Origin: an uncultured Aeromonadaceae bacterium | GTDB taxonomy: Bacteria; Pseudomonadota; Gammaproteobacteria; Enterobacterales; Aeromonadaceae | NCBI GenBank assembly: GCA_945957385.1 | Contig: CAMFKP010000004.1 | Coordinates: 1-64,000 of the forward strand | DNA: 64,000 nucleotides | Direction: 5' to 3' | In this document: positions 56,083-64,000 of the stretch, piece by piece | How the letters are laid out: every line of letters begins with the position of its first letter | How positions within the stretch are numbered: position 1 is the stretch's first letter | Notes under the pieces: generated by a model | What the model saw: only the letters and a program-made list of their open reading frames with translations | Database searches by the model: none | Told to the model about the DNA's origin: nothing | Program-made: the position numbers and the translations under genes

Positions 56083-56104
56083 ATCGGGGGGAACCCCCGA
56101 TTTT
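56083..56104 (+). terminator. Intrinsic terminator of ribB
   Basis: ATCGGGGG (56083-56090) pairs with CCCCCGAT (56094-56101), loop GAA, then TTTT; it touches the stop of the convergent CBS gene. Confidence 0.88.
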
Positions 56105-56528
56105 AGCGAGGTGGATGATGCGCGAAGCAGCTGGCCATCGTCGTCACCATAGCCTGTAGCACATGGTGCCGGCTGATGAGGCCCAGCAGCTTGCCTTCGG
56201 CATCCACAACCGGATAAGTTCGCGGCTTGGGTCCCATCATCGTCTGAGCCAACTCGACGATACTGTCATCTGCACTGACCGTCAGCACCTCGCGCTGCAT
56301 CATGTCAGCAACGGTGGCTAACGGCTCGCACAGATAGCAGGCTTCCAGCCCTTCCCGTAAACAGTCCTGTTCCGATAAAAAGCCGACCACCCGGTGTTGC
56401 TGATCGATGACAGGGCCACCACCGGTTCGGCTGTGCGCCAGGGCGACTAATGCCTCATAGAGACTCTCGTCCTCACGGAATGTGACTGGTCGCGGGTCCA
56501 TATAGTCCGCCACTCGAATGGATTCCAT
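56103..56528 (-). CDS. Two-CBS-domain protein
   Basis: 141 residues with a tandem CBS pair and nothing else: first CBS about 5-65 (RVADYMDPRPVTFREDESLY), second about 75-130 (VADMMQREVLTVSADDSIVE). Such Bateman modules bind adenosyl compounds and regulate partner proteins; the partner is unknown. ATG 56528 has GGAGGAAG directly upstream. The frame stays open to 56648 but overlaps the htpX 3' end and terminator. Probably its own unit. Confidence 0.88.
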   Translation of the reverse strand: MESIRVADYMDPRPVTFREDESLYEALVALAHSRTGGGPVIDQQHRVVGFLSEQDCLREGLEACYLCEPLATVADMMQREVLTVSADDSIVELAQTMMGPKPRTYPVVDAEGKLLGLISRHHVLQAMVTTMASCFAHHPPR

Positions 56529-56575
56529 GCTGCTTCCTCCGCACGTCTTTGCCTTAAGGATAGATGGCGGACAAT

Positions 56576-56602
56576 AAAAAGGGCTGCCGAGGCAGCCCCT
56601 TT
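56576..56602 (-). terminator. Intrinsic terminator of htpX
   Basis: GGGCTGCC (56581-56588) pairs with GGCAGCCC (56591-56598); on the minus strand TTTTT follows. It lies 15 bases past the htpX stop. Confidence 0.88.
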
Positions 56603-56616
56603 TAACAGCATGCGAC

Positions 56617-57501
56617 TCAGTGGAAAACGGTCTGGCGCAACGCCTCAATACGCTTTTCCAACGGCGGGTGGCTCAAGAACAGTTCACTCATGGAACGCTT
56701 GCCATTGATACCAAATGCCATCATGGCACCCTCCATCTGCGGCTCATTGCCGCGACGCAGACGCTCCAGCGCGGCAATCATCTTGTCGCGACCAACCAGC
56801 TGCGCTGAGCCAGCATCGGCACGGAATTCACGCTGACGCGAGAACCACATGACGATGATCGACGCCAGAACGCCAAAGACCATTTCCAGTGCAAAGACGA
56901 TGACGTAGTAAGCCAAGCCGCCCATTCCCGCACCCTGTTCTTCATCGTTGCTGCGGAAAAAGTTACTAATCAGGCCTGCCACCATACGAGCCAGGAAGAT
57001 AACGAAGGTGTTAACCACCCCCTGGATCAGCGCCAGCGTCACCATGTCACCATTGGCTACGTGGCTGACTTCGTGCGCCAGGACCGCCTCTGCTTCATCG
57101 CGGCTCATGCTGTATAGCAAGCCGGAGCTGACGGCCACCAGAGCACTATTACGGTTGGCGCCTGTAGCAAAGGCGTTCATATCCGGCGACTCGTAAATGC
57201 CAACCTCAGGCATGCCAATCCCTGCTTGCTGAGCTTGACGCTGTACCGTTGTCACCAGCCAATGTTCCACTTCGGTACGAGGCTGTTCGATCACCTGAAC
57301 ACCGTAGCTGCGCTTGGCCATCCATTTGGACATCAGCAAAGAGATAATGGAGCCGCCAAAACCGAATACCGCCGCCAACACCAGCAGACCACTGGTACTA
57401 CGACTATCAACGCCCAGCCAGCGAGTGACGATGCTCAGTACGATCGACAGCACCAGCATCACGGCCAGGTTGGTTAGCAGAAACAACGCTATGCGTTTCA
57501 T
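56617..57501 (-). CDS. htpX: HtpX, inner-membrane zinc protease
   Basis: 294 residues (E. coli 293). Four membrane helices, with the M48 site [20 protein letters not shown] (HExxH) and the third zinc ligand in the [15 protein letters not shown] stretch. It degrades misfolded membrane proteins together with FtsH. ATG 57501 ([16 protein letters not shown]) is the family start; the frame is open to 57564. In E. coli it is under CpxR and sigma-32; I do not see a convincing CpxR box (GTAAA-N5-GTAAA) upstream. Confidence 0.97.
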   Translation of the reverse strand: MKRIALFLLTNLAVMLVLSIVLSIVTRWLGVDSRSTSGLLVLAAVFGFGGSIISLLMSKWMAKRSYGVQVIEQPRTEVEHWLVTTVQRQAQQAGIGMPEVGIYESPDMNAFATGANRNSALVAVSSGLLYSMSRDEAEAVLAHEVSHVANGDMVTLALIQGVVNTFVIFLARMVAGLISNFFRSNDEEQGAGMGGLAYYVIVFALEMVFGVLASIIVMWFSRQREFRADAGSAQLVGRDKMIAALERLRRGNEPQMEGAMMAFGINGKRSMSELFLSHPPLEKRIEALRQTVFH

Positions 57502-57729
57502 CTTGATTCCTCGGTTCAACAGATTGACATCAAGCCCACGCTTGAATGTGGCATTTAATATCACATTTTAACGTGGCGTATTAGCAGTCTTACTCAGAGC
57601 ATCTTGTCAGTTTTAACCTGATAAAAAGCAGATACAAAAACAAGCCAATACTGACACTCGTCATTACCTGTCCATCTTAGCCCGCGTTTTCTGAACGGGA
57701 GTCAAATAGACAGGCAATTTATGAGGCCA

Positions 57730-58413
57730 TCAGGCCAGCAATGCGGAAATATCGAGGTAATGGCCGAGATCGGATTCAAATGGGCGGGCAAGATATGGGA
57801 TCTCTCCCAAAAAAGGCTCGCTGATCAAGCTCTTGAGCGTTTCAACATTTGCCTTGTAATGACTCATACCTGGGTGGATCTGGTTGATACACCAACCCGC
57901 AATACGCAAACGATCACGCTGTATGGCCTCATAGGTCAACATGGCATGATTCATACAGCCTAACTTGACACCAATCACCAATATCACCGGCAAATCTTCG
58001 TGTCTGACCCAATCAGAGAGGAAATGGCCATGACCGACCGGCAAACGCCAGCCACCGGCACCTTCGACAAACAACACGTCGGCATCGGTTTCGCGCAAGC
58101 GATTCAACCCTTCAGACAACACATCAAACTCAATCGGAACGCCAGTCTCTTCGGCAGCAATGTGCGGGGCAATGTGCGGTTCAAAGCAGTAACCGACCAC
58201 TTCGTCATACGCCAGATGCAAAGAGGTATTTTTTTGCAGCATGACCACGTCCTGATTACACAGGCCATCCTCCATCAAATCACAGCCTGAAGCGACCGGC
58301 TTGTATGCCGCCGTCAATAAACCCTGTTTGTTCGCCGCACGCAGTAGTGCCACCGTCGAGACGGTCTTGCCGACCTCGGTGTCCGTTCCTGTGATGAAGA
58401 AGGTTTTTGTCAT
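57730..58413 (-). CDS. bioD: BioD, dethiobiotin synthetase
   Basis: 227 residues (E. coli 225). ATP-dependent ring closure of DAPA with CO2. The P-loop is FITGTDTEVGKTVSTVALLR; YKPVASGC carries the substrate Lys, and VEGAGGWRLPVG is the second phosphate-binding motif. It ends the bioB-F-C-D series; its ATG overlaps the bioC stop by four bases. Confidence 0.97.
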   Translation of the reverse strand: MTKTFFITGTDTEVGKTVSTVALLRAANKQGLLTAAYKPVASGCDLMEDGLCNQDVVMLQKNTSLHLAYDEVVGYCFEPHIAPHIAAEETGVPIEFDVLSEGLNRLRETDADVLFVEGAGGWRLPVGHGHFLSDWVRHEDLPVILVIGVKLGCMNHAMLTYEAIQRDRLRIAGWCINQIHPGMSHYKANVETLKSLISEPFLGEIPYLARPFESDLGHYLDISALLA

Positions 58414-59195
58414 CGAACTAAAACTCCATAGCAGACTTCATAACTGAGTGGCAGAAATCCAGACAAATCCCGTTGCTGTTCATACGCACATTCCAGTCTC
58501 CGCAGGCGCTCACGCCCACCCAAACCACCTTGACGCACACCTGATACCTGACTGGCTCCTATTCCCTTGAGCCCCATCAGTAAGTCACGCAGATTTTGAT
58601 ATTGCAAGCCATGTTTCCGACTCTCCCAGTGTACGCAACGAAAACCCTGTTGCTCCGACCAGGTTCGCAGCTGAGGCTCAGGCACAAAGTAGTTAACATG
58701 GTCAAACGAATCCAGACAGGCCCAGGCGCGCCGCAATTCGTCCAGGCTACCCTGGCATAGCGTAGCAAACACCAGATAGCCACCTGGTCGTATCACCCGA
58801 TACAACTCGGCCAACAAATCGGTATAGGAATGGCACCACTGAATCGCCAAGCTACTGAACACTACATCCAGCGACGCCGCCGCCAATGGCAACTGTTCTG
58901 CATCGCCACACAAAAAGAGTGCCTGCTCATGACGCTGTCTGGCCTGATGTAACATGCCCGAGGCAAGATCCAGTGCGAGCAACTGCTCAGATAAAGGTTG
59001 CAGACTTTGCAGGAAAAAACCGGTACCACATCCCAAATCGAGAACAACCTCATGTTTTCCATCCGGAATCAATGAAAGCAGATGCTGACCGACATCCTGC
59101 TGGAAACGGGCATAGCGATCATAGTGTTGCGCCGCGTGACCAAACCGCAGCGCCAGGGCCTGTTTGTCTACCGCCCCCACAGTCATCTCAGTCAT
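58410..59195 (-). CDS. bioC: BioC, malonyl-ACP O-methyltransferase
   Basis: 261 residues (E. coli 251). Methylates malonyl-ACP so that fatty acid synthesis makes the pimeloyl chain. The SAM motif is VVLDLGCGTGFFLQSLQPL, followed by VFSSLAIQWC and LYRVIRPGGYLVFAT. ATG 59195 is set by GAGG and overlaps the bioF end by eight bases; the frame continues upstream to 59258 inside bioF. The bioH partner esterase is not in the window. Confidence 0.95.
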   Translation of the reverse strand: MTEMTVGAVDKQALALRFGHAAQHYDRYARFQQDVGQHLLSLIPDGKHEVVLDLGCGTGFFLQSLQPLSEQLLALDLASGMLHQARQRHEQALFLCGDAEQLPLAAASLDVVFSSLAIQWCHSYTDLLAELYRVIRPGGYLVFATLCQGSLDELRRAWACLDSFDHVNYFVPEPQLRTWSEQQGFRCVHWESRKHGLQYQNLRDLLMGLKGIGASQVSGVRQGGLGGRERLRRLECAYEQQRDLSGFLPLSYEVCYGVLVR

Positions 59196-60357
59196 GGACA
59201 CACCTCGACCACTCCTGCACCAGCGCCTGTAACATGGCATCGACCTGCTGCTCATCATGTGCCGCCGTCAGGGTAATGCGCAGGCGGGCCTCGCCTTTGG
59301 GAACAGTCGGTGGGCGCATCGCCGAGATCCAGAAGCCTCGTGCACGCATGGCGTCAGCCAACGTCATGGCCTGAAGACTGTCGCCCACCAGCAAAGGCTG
59401 GATTGCGGTTTCCGAAGGCAACAGCGGTAATCCTAACGCGTGCGCACCTTGTCGGAAGCGCCTCACGGCGGCTTGCAACTGTGCTCGTGGTTCATCGGCA
59501 CTCTGTACCCAGCGTACTGCGGCCAGCGTCGCCACGGCCTGCGCGGGGGGCATATGGGTGCTGTAAACGTAATCGCGGGAGAAATTAACTAGATAATCAA
59601 TCAGTTCACGTCGCCCAGCCACGAATGCGCCAGCGGTTCCGAGCGCCTTGCCAAACGTTGCCATCAAGACATCTGGTTGCTCGCTGCCCACACCTTGATA
59701 AGCGAGCGTCCCCCGCCCGTTGGTGCCGTGCACACCCAGTCCATGAGCATCGTCCAGCATCCACCAGTTTTTGCTCTGGCGAGCCAGCGCCTGCAAACCG
59801 GCACAAGGAGCCTGATCACCGTCCATGCTGAAGACCCCTTCACTGACGATAAGACCTTGTGCCGGAGCCAGCAACGCTGCCAGATGCGCCAAATCATTGT
59901 GCCGGAATCGACGCATCCGGCAGCAGTGCTGACTGCCCGCTTCCTGTAATGAGGCATGGTTGAGGCGATCTTGCCAAACCGTGTGTTCGGCAGCCAACAA
60001 GCTCTTGATCACGGCCTGATTGGCAGCAAAACCACTGGAAAACAGCATCACCGCCTCGACATTAAGCCACTCGGCAATCGCCTCTTCGAGTTCACGGTGC
60101 GCCGCCGTGTAACCGGTCACCAAGGGGGATGCACCAGAACCCGCGCCCCATGACGCCAGGCCGGCTTGCCACGCCGAGCGAATCAACGGGTTTTGACTGG
60201 CGCCCAGATAGTCGTTAGACGAGAAATTGATGTACTCTCGGCCATCCACCACCATGCGCGTCCCGATTACCTGCGCGCTGCAGTTGCGCGCGCGCAGCAA
60301 TCCTTGTTCTTGCCGCGCTTGCAGGGCTGATGCCAGCGAGAATGGACCATCAACCAC
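59188..60357 (-). CDS. bioF: BioF, 8-amino-7-oxononanoate synthase, probable GTG start
   Basis: 389 residues (E. coli 384). PLP-dependent condensation of pimeloyl-ACP and alanine. The motifs [33 protein letters not shown] and [17 protein letters not shown] (PLP Lys) are complete. ATGs at 60405 and 60432 lie inside bioB and would add an unrelated N-terminus. GTG 60357 gives the usual family length and has AGGA about ten bases upstream, overlapping the bioB stop by eight bases. Confidence 0.94.
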   Translation of the reverse strand: MVDGPFSLASALQARQEQGLLRARNCSAQVIGTRMVVDGREYINFSSNDYLGASQNPLIRSAWQAGLASWGAGSGASPLVTGYTAAHRELEEAIAEWLNVEAVMLFSSGFAANQAVIKSLLAAEHTVWQDRLNHASLQEAGSQHCCRMRRFRHNDLAHLAALLAPAQGLIVSEGVFSMDGDQAPCAGLQALARQSKNWWMLDDAHGLGVHGTNGRGTLAYQGVGSEQPDVLMATFGKALGTAGAFVAGRRELIDYLVNFSRDYVYSTHMPPAQAVATLAAVRWVQSADEPRAQLQAAVRRFRQGAHALGLPLLPSETAIQPLLVGDSLQAMTLADAMRARGFWISAMRPPTVPKGEARLRITLTAAHDEQQVDAMLQALVQEWSRCVHD

Positions 60358-61441
60358 GGCTAGCTTGTCCTGCTGGCATTGGTGCGCGGCGTGGCTTGGT
60401 GGCATCGTAAAACAGCGCATCATCGTCATCACGCTTGGCCTGCATGGCTTCGTGCAGTGCCTGCTCCTGCATCAAATCTGGTTTCTGTACCCGCTGCTCT
60501 GGCTGGATCCCCAGACGCTTGAACAGCTGCATATCGCTGTTCTCATCCGGGTTGGCGGTAGTCAACAGCTTACAACCATAGAAAATCGAGTTGGCCCCCG
60601 CGAAGAAACAGAGCGCCTGCATCTGCTCGTTCATCTTTTCCCGTCCGGCAGACAACCGGACATGGGAAGCCGGCATCATGATGCGCGCAACGGCAATAAT
60701 GCGGATGAAGTCGAACGGGTCGACATCATCTTGCTGCTCCAGCGGCGTTCCCTTGACCTTGACCAGCATGTTGATCGGCACGCTTTCTGGTTGCGGAGAC
60801 AGATTTGCCAACTGCACCAACAACCCGGCCCGATCATTGGCCGACTCCCCCATGCCCACAATGCCGCCGGAACAGATTTTCATGCCGGCATCGCGTACGT
60901 GCTGCAGCGTATCGAGACGATCCTGATAGCTGCGCGTGGAGATGATCTCGCCATAAAACTCCGGCGACGTATCGAGATTGTGGTTGTAATAATCCAGGCC
61001 GGCGTCTGCCAGTCGCAGCGCCTGATCGGCCGTCAACATACCCAGGGTCATGCAGGTTTCCATGCCCATCGCTTTAACCTCCTGCACCATGCGCAGCAAG
61101 TAGGGCATGTCCCGATCATGGGGATTACGCCAAGCGGCGCCCATGCAGAAACGGGATGAGCCGGCAGCCTTGGCTTCGCGCGCACGCTCCAGCACCTGCT
61201 CCACTTCCATCAACCGCTCGCTCTCAAGCCCGGTCTTGTAACGGGCACTTTGCGGACAGTATTTGCAATCTTCCGGGCAGGCGCCCGTCTTGATCGACAG
61301 CAGGGTACTGACTTGCACCTGATTGGCATCAAAATATTGACGATGCACCTGCTGGGCACGAAACAGCAGATCGTTGAATGGCAACGCAAACAGCGCATTA
61401 ACCTCGCTGACGAGCCAATCGTGGCGGATGGCAGCCTCCAT
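60350..61441 (-). CDS. bioB: BioB, biotin synthase
   Basis: 363 residues (E. coli 346). A radical SAM enzyme that inserts sulfur into dethiobiotin. The [4Fe-4S] motif is [20 protein letters not shown] (CxxxCxxC). The [2Fe-2S] ligands include the Cys in [23 protein letters not shown] and [15 protein letters not shown]. The C-terminal tail of about 25 residues ([20 protein letters not shown]) is a little longer than in E. coli. It is the first gene of bioBFCD and divergent from bioA. Confidence 0.97.
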   Translation of the reverse strand: MEAAIRHDWLVSEVNALFALPFNDLLFRAQQVHRQYFDANQVQVSTLLSIKTGACPEDCKYCPQSARYKTGLESERLMEVEQVLERAREAKAAGSSRFCMGAAWRNPHDRDMPYLLRMVQEVKAMGMETCMTLGMLTADQALRLADAGLDYYNHNLDTSPEFYGEIISTRSYQDRLDTLQHVRDAGMKICSGGIVGMGESANDRAGLLVQLANLSPQPESVPINMLVKVKGTPLEQQDDVDPFDFIRIIAVARIMMPASHVRLSAGREKMNEQMQALCFFAGANSIFYGCKLLTTANPDENSDMQLFKRLGIQPEQRVQKPDLMQEQALHEAMQAKRDDDDALFYDATKPRRAPMPAGQASRG

Positions 61442-61470
61442 GGGTCCCTCTTTTTATGATGTAAACAGAC

Positions 61471-61504
61471 TTGGCTAGTCTAGGGAGAGGCCGTATTCTG
61501 TCAA
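61471..61504. promoter_or_regulatory. Overlapping divergent promoters of bioA and bioBFCD
   Basis: Plus strand for bioA: TTGGCT (61471-61476), 17 bases, TATTCT (61494-61499). Minus strand for bioB: TTGACA (61504-61499), 16 bases, TAGACT (61482-61477). The two promoters overlap face to face, as in E. coli. Confidence 0.7.
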
Positions 61505-61531
61505 CCTAAAGCACAAATAAAGCATTGACAT
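61498..61531. promoter_or_regulatory. Candidate degenerate BirA (biotin operator) site
   Basis: TGTCAACC (61499-61506), 16 bases, CATTGACA (61523-61530). This has the half-site spacing of the E. coli operator TGTAAACC-N16-GGTTTACA, with some base changes. It covers the bioB -35 box and the expected bioA start of transcription, so one repressor could block both. Confidence 0.5.
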
Positions 61532-61542
61532 CGGAGTATTTT

Positions 61543-62817
61543 TTGAGCGATTTCGAGTTTGATCGTCAGCATATCTGGCATCCCTATACCTCGTTGACCC
61601 ACCCGCTGCCGACCTATGAAGTTGCTTCCGCTCAAGGCTGCACGCTGACATTAGCGGATGGCCGAACGCTGGTTGATGGCATGTCCTCATGGTGGGCGTG
61701 CTTGCACGGCTACAATGTGCCAGCACTGAATGCAGCCGCTCAGACCCAGCTGAGCAAGATGGCCCATGTCATGTTTGGTGGCATTCGCCATGCTCCCGCC
61801 ACCAGGTTGTGTCGCCACCTGGTCGACTTGACGCCGCCAGCACTACAACATGTGTTCCTCGCTGACTCCGGCTCGGTCGCGGTTGAAGTCGCCTTGAAAA
61901 TGGCGCTGCAATACTGGCAAAGCCGCGGCGCTCCCCGTTCGCGTTTTGTGGCCCTGCGGGGTGGCTATCATGGCGATACGTTTGGCGCCATGAGTGTCAC
62001 CGATCCCGATGGCAGCATGCACAGTCTGTACAAGGGCTTTGTCGCCGAACACTGGTTTGTTCCCGCGCCCCGCAGCCGCTTTGACGGTGACTGGTTAGCA
62101 GATGACTGTAACGAGCTCGACGCCTTGCTCGCCCAACACCACGCCGAAGTCGCGGCGATAGTCCTCGAACCCATAGTGCAAGGTGCTGGCGGCATGCGTT
62201 TTTATCACCCTGACTATCTCAAGAACGTGCGCGCACTGTGCGACCGGTACGGGGTGTTATTAATCGCCGATGAGATCGCGACCGGTTTTGGCCGCACCGG
62301 CAAACTGTTTGCCTGTGAGTGGGCCGGGATCAGTCCGGATATTCTCTGTGTCGGCAAAGCGTTGACCGGGGGTTATATGACACTGTCCGCCACCTTGACG
62401 ACCACGCATGTGATGCAGGAAATCTGTAACGGTCAAGCCGGTGTGCTGATGCACGGTCCAACCTTTATGGCCAACCCTCTGGCCTGTGCCGTGGCCTGTG
62501 CCTCGATTGAACTGCTGCTAAGCTCGCCGTGGCAAAGCCGGGTGCAGGCGATTGAACGCCAGCTGCGCCAGGCATTGCTGCCTCTGGCTGCACATCCTGC
62601 CGTCGCGGATGTGCGCGTTCTCGGCGCCATCGGCGTGGTGGAAACGCGGCAACCGGTCGATATGGCGCGGCTGCAAGCCAAGTTTGTCGAACTCGGCGTC
62701 TGGATCCGTCCGTTCGGCCGGTTGATCTACCTGATGCCACCATATGTCATCCGCTCCGAGGAGCTCAGACGACTCACCGATGCCGTCAGCACTGTGCTGG
62801 CCTTGATGGCAGAGTGA
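61543..62817 (+). CDS. bioA: BioA, adenosylmethionine-8-amino-7-oxononanoate aminotransferase, probable TTG start
   Basis: 424 residues (E. coli 429). Transfers the amino group of SAM to KAPA, giving DAPA. The opening [35 protein letters not shown], the PLP cofactor motif [20 protein letters not shown] and the Lys in [17 protein letters not shown] are complete. TTG 61543 follows GGAG by six bases, and the product [17 protein letters not shown] is the family N-terminus. A TTG at 61525 lies before the ribosome site. It is divergent from bioBFCD. Confidence 0.96.
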   Translation: MSDFEFDRQHIWHPYTSLTHPLPTYEVASAQGCTLTLADGRTLVDGMSSWWACLHGYNVPALNAAAQTQLSKMAHVMFGGIRHAPATRLCRHLVDLTPPALQHVFLADSGSVAVEVALKMALQYWQSRGAPRSRFVALRGGYHGDTFGAMSVTDPDGSMHSLYKGFVAEHWFVPAPRSRFDGDWLADDCNELDALLAQHHAEVAAIVLEPIVQGAGGMRFYHPDYLKNVRALCDRYGVLLIADEIATGFGRTGKLFACEWAGISPDILCVGKALTGGYMTLSATLTTTHVMQEICNGQAGVLMHGPTFMANPLACAVACASIELLLSSPWQSRVQAIERQLRQALLPLAAHPAVADVRVLGAIGVVETRQPVDMARLQAKFVELGVWIRPFGRLIYLMPPYVIRSEELRRLTDAVSTVLALMAE

Positions 62818-62879
62818 ACCAGCTTGCGTCACAGCAGCGTGTGACAGCCCTGCCGCACGGCTCGCGCTGTGGTAACATG

Positions 62880-62902
62880 GCGGCACAGTTTAGCTGTGCC
62901 GC
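62880..62902 (+). other. 9-bp hairpin upstream of the HAMP gene
   Basis: GCGGCACAG (62880-62888) pairs with CTGTGCCGC (62894-62902), loop TTTAG, 25 bases before the start codon. It has no U-tract, so it is either a weak bioA end structure or an mRNA leader feature. Confidence 0.4.
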
Positions 62903-62926
62903 TGTGGCCATGAATGGAAGCAATCG

Positions 62927-63658
62927 ATGCGCATCTCTATCGCCGGCAAAGTCTGTTTTATCCTCTTGCTGATCTTCTCCTCGGTATTACTGGCCATCAC
63001 AGGGCTGCAAACCCAGCGCGAGCTCGCGCAACTGCAGCTGATCGCCCGCTGGCAGGGTGAACAACAGCTGGAACACTATTTCCGCTACCTTGATTTGCGC
63101 CTGCAAGACCGCATCCCCCTGGCGCCGTATCAGGCCGCCAACGCAACGCCGATTCGGCTTACCGCTGGCGATACCTCACTGCCCGCCAGCATCCAACAAC
63201 GGCTACCCCTGCAAACACAGCACGACGCAATCAGCACCGGTGAAACACACCACACTCAAGGCAATCAAAGCTGGCTGACGGTGACACGCCCCTATCTATT
63301 GACCCGCGAGCTGCAGGCGGCCTGCGGCGCCCAGTGTCAGGCGCTCACGGTAGGGCAGCAGCTCGGCATGGCCAGCGTGCAAGTTCCCCTGACGGCAGCG
63401 CGCGAGAAAGTCGAAACAGCCGTACTAAAAACCGCCCTGCTGCTGAGTCTGCTATTTGGCGCCGGCGTGCTGCTGGCGTTGTACATTATCCGCCGCCAAG
63501 TCGTCGCGCCGTTACAACAGATCTCCATCGCCATGGAGCGTGCCAGCGATCTGGGTGACCATACCATCCGTCTGCCGGTCGCCGCCCGCAACGACGAGCT
63601 CACCCGCTTGAGTGAAAACTTCAACCAGCTGATGGACAGCCTGACGCCGCGGCGTTAG
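62927..63658 (+). CDS. Membrane protein with HAMP domain but no output domain
   Basis: 243 residues. The first membrane helix (about 6-26, GKVCFILLLIFSSVLLAITG) is followed by a periplasmic part of about 135 residues with two Cys (ELQAACGAQCQALTVG). The second helix (about 170-188, ALLLSLLFGAGVLLALYI) leads to a HAMP domain (about 190-240, RRQVVAPLQQISIAMERASD) ending MDSLTPRR. A kinase or chemoreceptor tail would be expected after HAMP but the frame stops; it may be a truncated receptor or partner protein. The upstream GGAAG is a fair ribosome site. Confidence 0.78.
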   Translation: MRISIAGKVCFILLLIFSSVLLAITGLQTQRELAQLQLIARWQGEQQLEHYFRYLDLRLQDRIPLAPYQAANATPIRLTAGDTSLPASIQQRLPLQTQHDAISTGETHHTQGNQSWLTVTRPYLLTRELQAACGAQCQALTVGQQLGMASVQVPLTAAREKVETAVLKTALLLSLLFGAGVLLALYIIRRQVVAPLQQISIAMERASDLGDHTIRLPVAARNDELTRLSENFNQLMDSLTPRR

Positions 63659-63776
63659 CAGGCCACAACGTGGCGCATCTTTTGCTTGAGTCCTGATTCG
63701 ACACAGGTAAGATGATGCGATCGCAAAACCGGGCTGGGAGTCCGGTCAAAGAGTATTAGCTGGAGACAATAATCAG

Positions 63777-64000
63777 ATGACGCATGCATCCATCGCCGAT
63801 GTGCTGAACGGCAAATTTGCTGTCGGCACCAGCCTGACCGTCAAGGGCTGGATCCGCACTCGCCGTGATTCCAAAGCAGGGATCTCATTCCTCGCCGTGC
63901 ACGACGGTTCCTGTTTCAATCCGCTGCAAGCGGTCGTGCCGAGCAATCTGGATAATTACGAGCAGGATGTGCTGCGTCTGACCACTGGCTGCTCCGTGGC
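63777..64000 (+). CDS. asnS: AsnS, asparaginyl-tRNA synthetase (3' truncated by window edge)
   Basis: The first 74 codons are visible. The N-terminal anticodon-binding OB fold reads [20 protein letters not shown], then [19 protein letters not shown] and [10 protein letters not shown], which follow E. coli AsnS nearly throughout. ATG 63777 has GGAG 11 bases upstream. The catalytic core lies beyond the window. Confidence 0.95.
   Translation, partial: MTHASIADVLNGKFAVGTSLTVKGWIRTRRDSKAGISFLAVHDGSCFNPLQAVVPSNLDNYEQDVLRLTTGCSV

Noticed and set aside
57502-57729. CpxR box upstream of htpX
   Set aside because: No GTAAA-N5-GTAAA pair is visible, so I do not claim Cpx control.
60358-60432. ATG starts of bioF inside bioB
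   Set aside because: They would add up to 25 residues unlike any BioF and overlap the conserved bioB tail; GTG 60357 fits the family length.
61460-61467. TGTAAACA as a BirA half-site paired with TGTCAACC
   Set aside because: The two are direct, not inverted, and 39 bases apart; the pair 61499-61506 and 61523-61530 has the right orientation and spacing.

Overview
The window is a chromosomal segment of a gammaproteobacterium. It is all single-copy housekeeping genes with enterobacterial-type gene order (dapA-bamC-purC, gcvR-bcp, yffB-dapE-ypfN, tamA-tamB, carA-carB beside dapB, divergent bioA/bioBFCD, fabB/mnmC). GC is moderate, mid-fifties by eye. Protein sequences resemble E. coli closely but not at enteric level. 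Together with the mix of genes (OmpA porin, PilU, GcvR, BamC) this fits the Aeromonadales or a near relative; I cannot fix the genus. I see no rRNA, tRNA, insertion sequence, prophage or CRISPR array.

Layout. 1-9.4 kb: 3' part of pilU, a DMT exporter, rsuA, an HD-GYP protein, fabB divergent from mnmC, a DUF922 protein and corA. 9.4-19.8 kb: a Nudix enzyme, an acetyltransferase, two phosphate transporters in tandem (NaPi type and pitA), four small or unknown genes, glgC, putP and an LEA-like lipoprotein. 19.8-28.9 kb: carB/carA behind a long and very U-rich leader, dapB, fklB, a GNAT enzyme, an M48 lipoprotein protease, and an XRE regulator facing an unrecognised gene across a 16-bp perfect inverted repeat. 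29-37 kb: ompA, yciN, the yffB-dapE-M15 peptidase-ypfN run, then purC-bamC-dapA and gcvR-bcp.

37-49 kb is the most accessory part. It holds a MerR regulator with a textbook 19-bp-spacer promoter driving a carboxymuconolactone decarboxylase-like protein and a class I amidotransferase; a four-gene GtrA/GtrB-like glycosyl-transfer operon; yfbU; a YeeE/YedE sulfur transporter pair; a periplasmic solute-binding protein; a CoA-disulfide/persulfide reductase-rhodanese fusion; and a GAF/PAS-like sensor without a visible output domain. 49-64 kb returns to core genes: tamBA, ppiC, ribB under an FMN riboswitch, a CBS protein, htpX, the complete late biotin pathway (bioBFCD against bioA, with overlapping promoters and a degenerate BirA-type operator), a HAMP-only membrane protein and the start of asnS.

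Functional links: dapA, dapB and dapE all serve lysine/meso-diaminopimelate synthesis and sit within 12 kb. carAB supplies carbamoyl phosphate for arginine and pyrimidines. bioA/B/F/C/D form one pathway. The 43-47.5 kb genes look like a sulfane-sulfur uptake and persulfide-reduction set. I found no convincing wholly new multi-gene system. The best leads are the U-rich carA leader, the XRE/palindrome/unknown-gene locus, a 25-bp palindrome repeated in two distant intergenic regions, and the four-gene glycosylation operon.
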